Source: an uncultured Coleofasciculus sp. (GTDB lineage Bacteria > Cyanobacteriota > Cyanobacteriia > Cyanobacteriales > Coleofasciculaceae). Taken from it: a DNA stretch of 6,010 bases. Of this stretch, positions 5,413 to 6,010 are shown piece after piece (within the stretch, counting starts at the first letter, position 1; the number at the start of each line of letters is the position of its first letter). The DNA is taken from positions 1-6,010 of the forward strand of contig CADCTM010000945.1 of assembly GCA_902805485.1 (NCBI GenBank). Direction: 5' to 3'. The position numbers were made by a program, and so were the translations under genes. Under the pieces are notes generated by a model. It did no database searches. It saw only the letters and a list, made by a program, of their open reading frames with translations, and was not told the DNA's origin.

Positions 5413-5478
5413 GAGGGAACCGGACAGTAATTTCGGTAATGTTTGATTGTTCCTGTTCCCTCCCCCACCAGGGGAGGG
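5413..5478. repeat. Overlapping alternative hairpins, possible dispersed repeat or terminator
   Basis: GAGGGAAC (5413-5420) pairs with GTTCCCTC (5455-5462), extended after one mismatch by GGA (5422-5424) with TCC (5451-5453). CCCTCCCC (5458-5465) pairs perfectly with GGGGAGGG (5471-5478) around a 5-nt loop. The two stems share 5458-5462, so they cannot form together. The region lies between convergent genes, and neither stem is followed by a T-run. The C/G-purine style resembles intergenic repeats that are scattered through many cyanobacterial genomes, but I cannot confirm a copy elsewhere from one window. The rest of the 253-bp gap holds a run of seven C (5395-5401) and a weak small hairpin at 5576-5596, and nothing coding that I can support. 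Confidence 0.5.
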
Positions 5479-5617
5479 CTAAGGAGAGGTCAGATTTGAG
5501 ATTCGACGCTAATCCATCTGAACAACAGCGTCAAGTATCGACTCCAACTGGCAAGAATTAGCAATACAGGATCTCGGGGCGTATGGCTATGCGTCCTACA
5601 ATGTTGTCGAAATAGTA

Positions 5618-6010
5618 TTAGTTCTTTTCCAACTTCGTCCCACAAATTTTACAAAACTGAGCATCCTGATCATGAAATGGCAAACTACAAACCGAACAAG
5701 GTGCTTCTACCTGATTTGATGTTTTCAATAATTGCTTAATCAAATCTCCCAACTGCCAAGGAATCACAGCAATTCCCGTCAAAATCATCAAAACTGTCAG
5801 TAATCTTCCAGCTTCAGAAATTGGTGTGACATCCCCAAAACCTACCGTTGTCATCGTTACGACAGAAAAATAAAAGGCATCCAAAAATGTTGCAAAAGCT
5901 TCAGCATTAACAGGATGTTCAACTTGATAAATTAAACCTGAATAAATAAAGATAATCGTAAATATGGTGAATAATATCCTGGCTAAAATTACGCTATCTT
6001 CAGAACTTAT
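5618..6010 (-). CDS. Kv-like potassium channel with C-terminal zinc ribbon (N-terminal part outside the window)
   Basis: The gene enters from the right edge. 130 residues are visible and the frame is open to position 6010, so no start is in the window. In order there is a linker (ISSEDSV), a hydrophobic helix at about 7-28 (S5-like), a pore loop with the selectivity filter TVGFGD (55-60), a second helix at about 70-85 (S6-like), and a zinc ribbon with CxxC pairs (C105/C108 and C120/C123, 11 residues apart). The filter predicts a K+ channel of the Ion_trans_2/Ion_trans type. The linker sequence is like the S4-S5 part of cyanobacterial six-helix channels, so the missing part probably holds S1-S4; that is inference. 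The TTG at 5882-5884 could be mistaken for a start, but it falls between S5 and the pore and would remove a required helix. The zinc ribbon may sense metal or redox state or aid assembly. Confidence 0.88.
   Translation of the reverse strand: MSSEDSVILARILFTIFTIIFIYSGLIYQVEHPVNAEAFATFLDAFYFSVVTMTTVGFGDVTPISEAGRLLTVLMILTGIAVIPWQLGDLIKQLLKTSNQVEAPCSVCSLPFHDQDAQFCKICGTKLEKN

Noticed and set aside
5365..5442. A C-terminal CDF domain hidden after the stop codon or by a frameshift
   Set aside because: Translation past the stop in the same frame gives a short basic peptide ending at a TGA, with none of the usual post-helix 6 sequence.
5618..5884. A complete 88-residue protein starting at the TTG at 5882-5884
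   Set aside because: The frame is open through to 6010 and encodes a matching S5-like helix upstream of the pore, so the TTG is internal and the gene is partial at the right edge.

Overview
The window looks cyanobacterial. It has seven perfect copies of the octamer GCGATCGC (HIP1) in 6 kb, all inside genes. It also carries a CRISPR repeat of the 37-nt kind ending in GATTGAAAC on its sense strand, a protein of the DUF3172 type that I know only from cyanobacteria, a PAS/GAF/GGDEF sensor with a cyanobacteriochrome-like GAF domain, and a Kv-like ion channel with a C-terminal zinc ribbon. Gene density and base composition fit ordinary chromosome. I see no transposase, phage gene, tRNA or rRNA.

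Layout, left to right. Positions 1-75 hold what appears to be the leader-proximal end of a CRISPR array that runs off the left edge: one spacer (1-38) and one repeat (39-75), sense on the minus strand. Positions 76-333 are non-coding and are probably the CRISPR leader, with a candidate minus-strand promoter, an 8-bp hairpin and a near-identical 14-mer present twice, 100 bp apart. A VanX/DdpX-like D-Ala-D-Ala dipeptidase follows (334-1050, plus). It converges on a large diguanylate cyclase (1100-3337, minus), and a long two-storey hairpin lies between the two stops. An AT-rich divergent region (3338-3629) leads into a membrane-anchored DUF3172 protein (3630-4178, plus), which ends in a terminator that overlaps the stop of a proline-rich exported protein (4249-4683, minus). 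Only 12 bp separates that gene from a divergent CDF-type metal transporter lacking the usual C-terminal domain (4696-5364, plus). A hairpin-rich intergenic stretch (5365-5617) separates it from the 3' part of a potassium-channel-like gene (5618 to the right edge, minus).

The genes do not form an operon. They alternate strand, so each is probably its own transcription unit. No common pathway is visible: the contents are housekeeping or signalling functions (peptidoglycan dipeptide turnover, c-di-GMP synthesis, metal and ion transport) next to a CRISPR locus whose cas genes are not in view. The clearest points for a second look are the CRISPR leader end, two key-site substitutions in the diguanylate cyclase (Cys-Tyr in place of Cys-His in the GAF, RxxN in place of RxxD at the I-site), and the CDF transporter without its cytoplasmic domain. 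I did not find convincing evidence of a wholly new system here.
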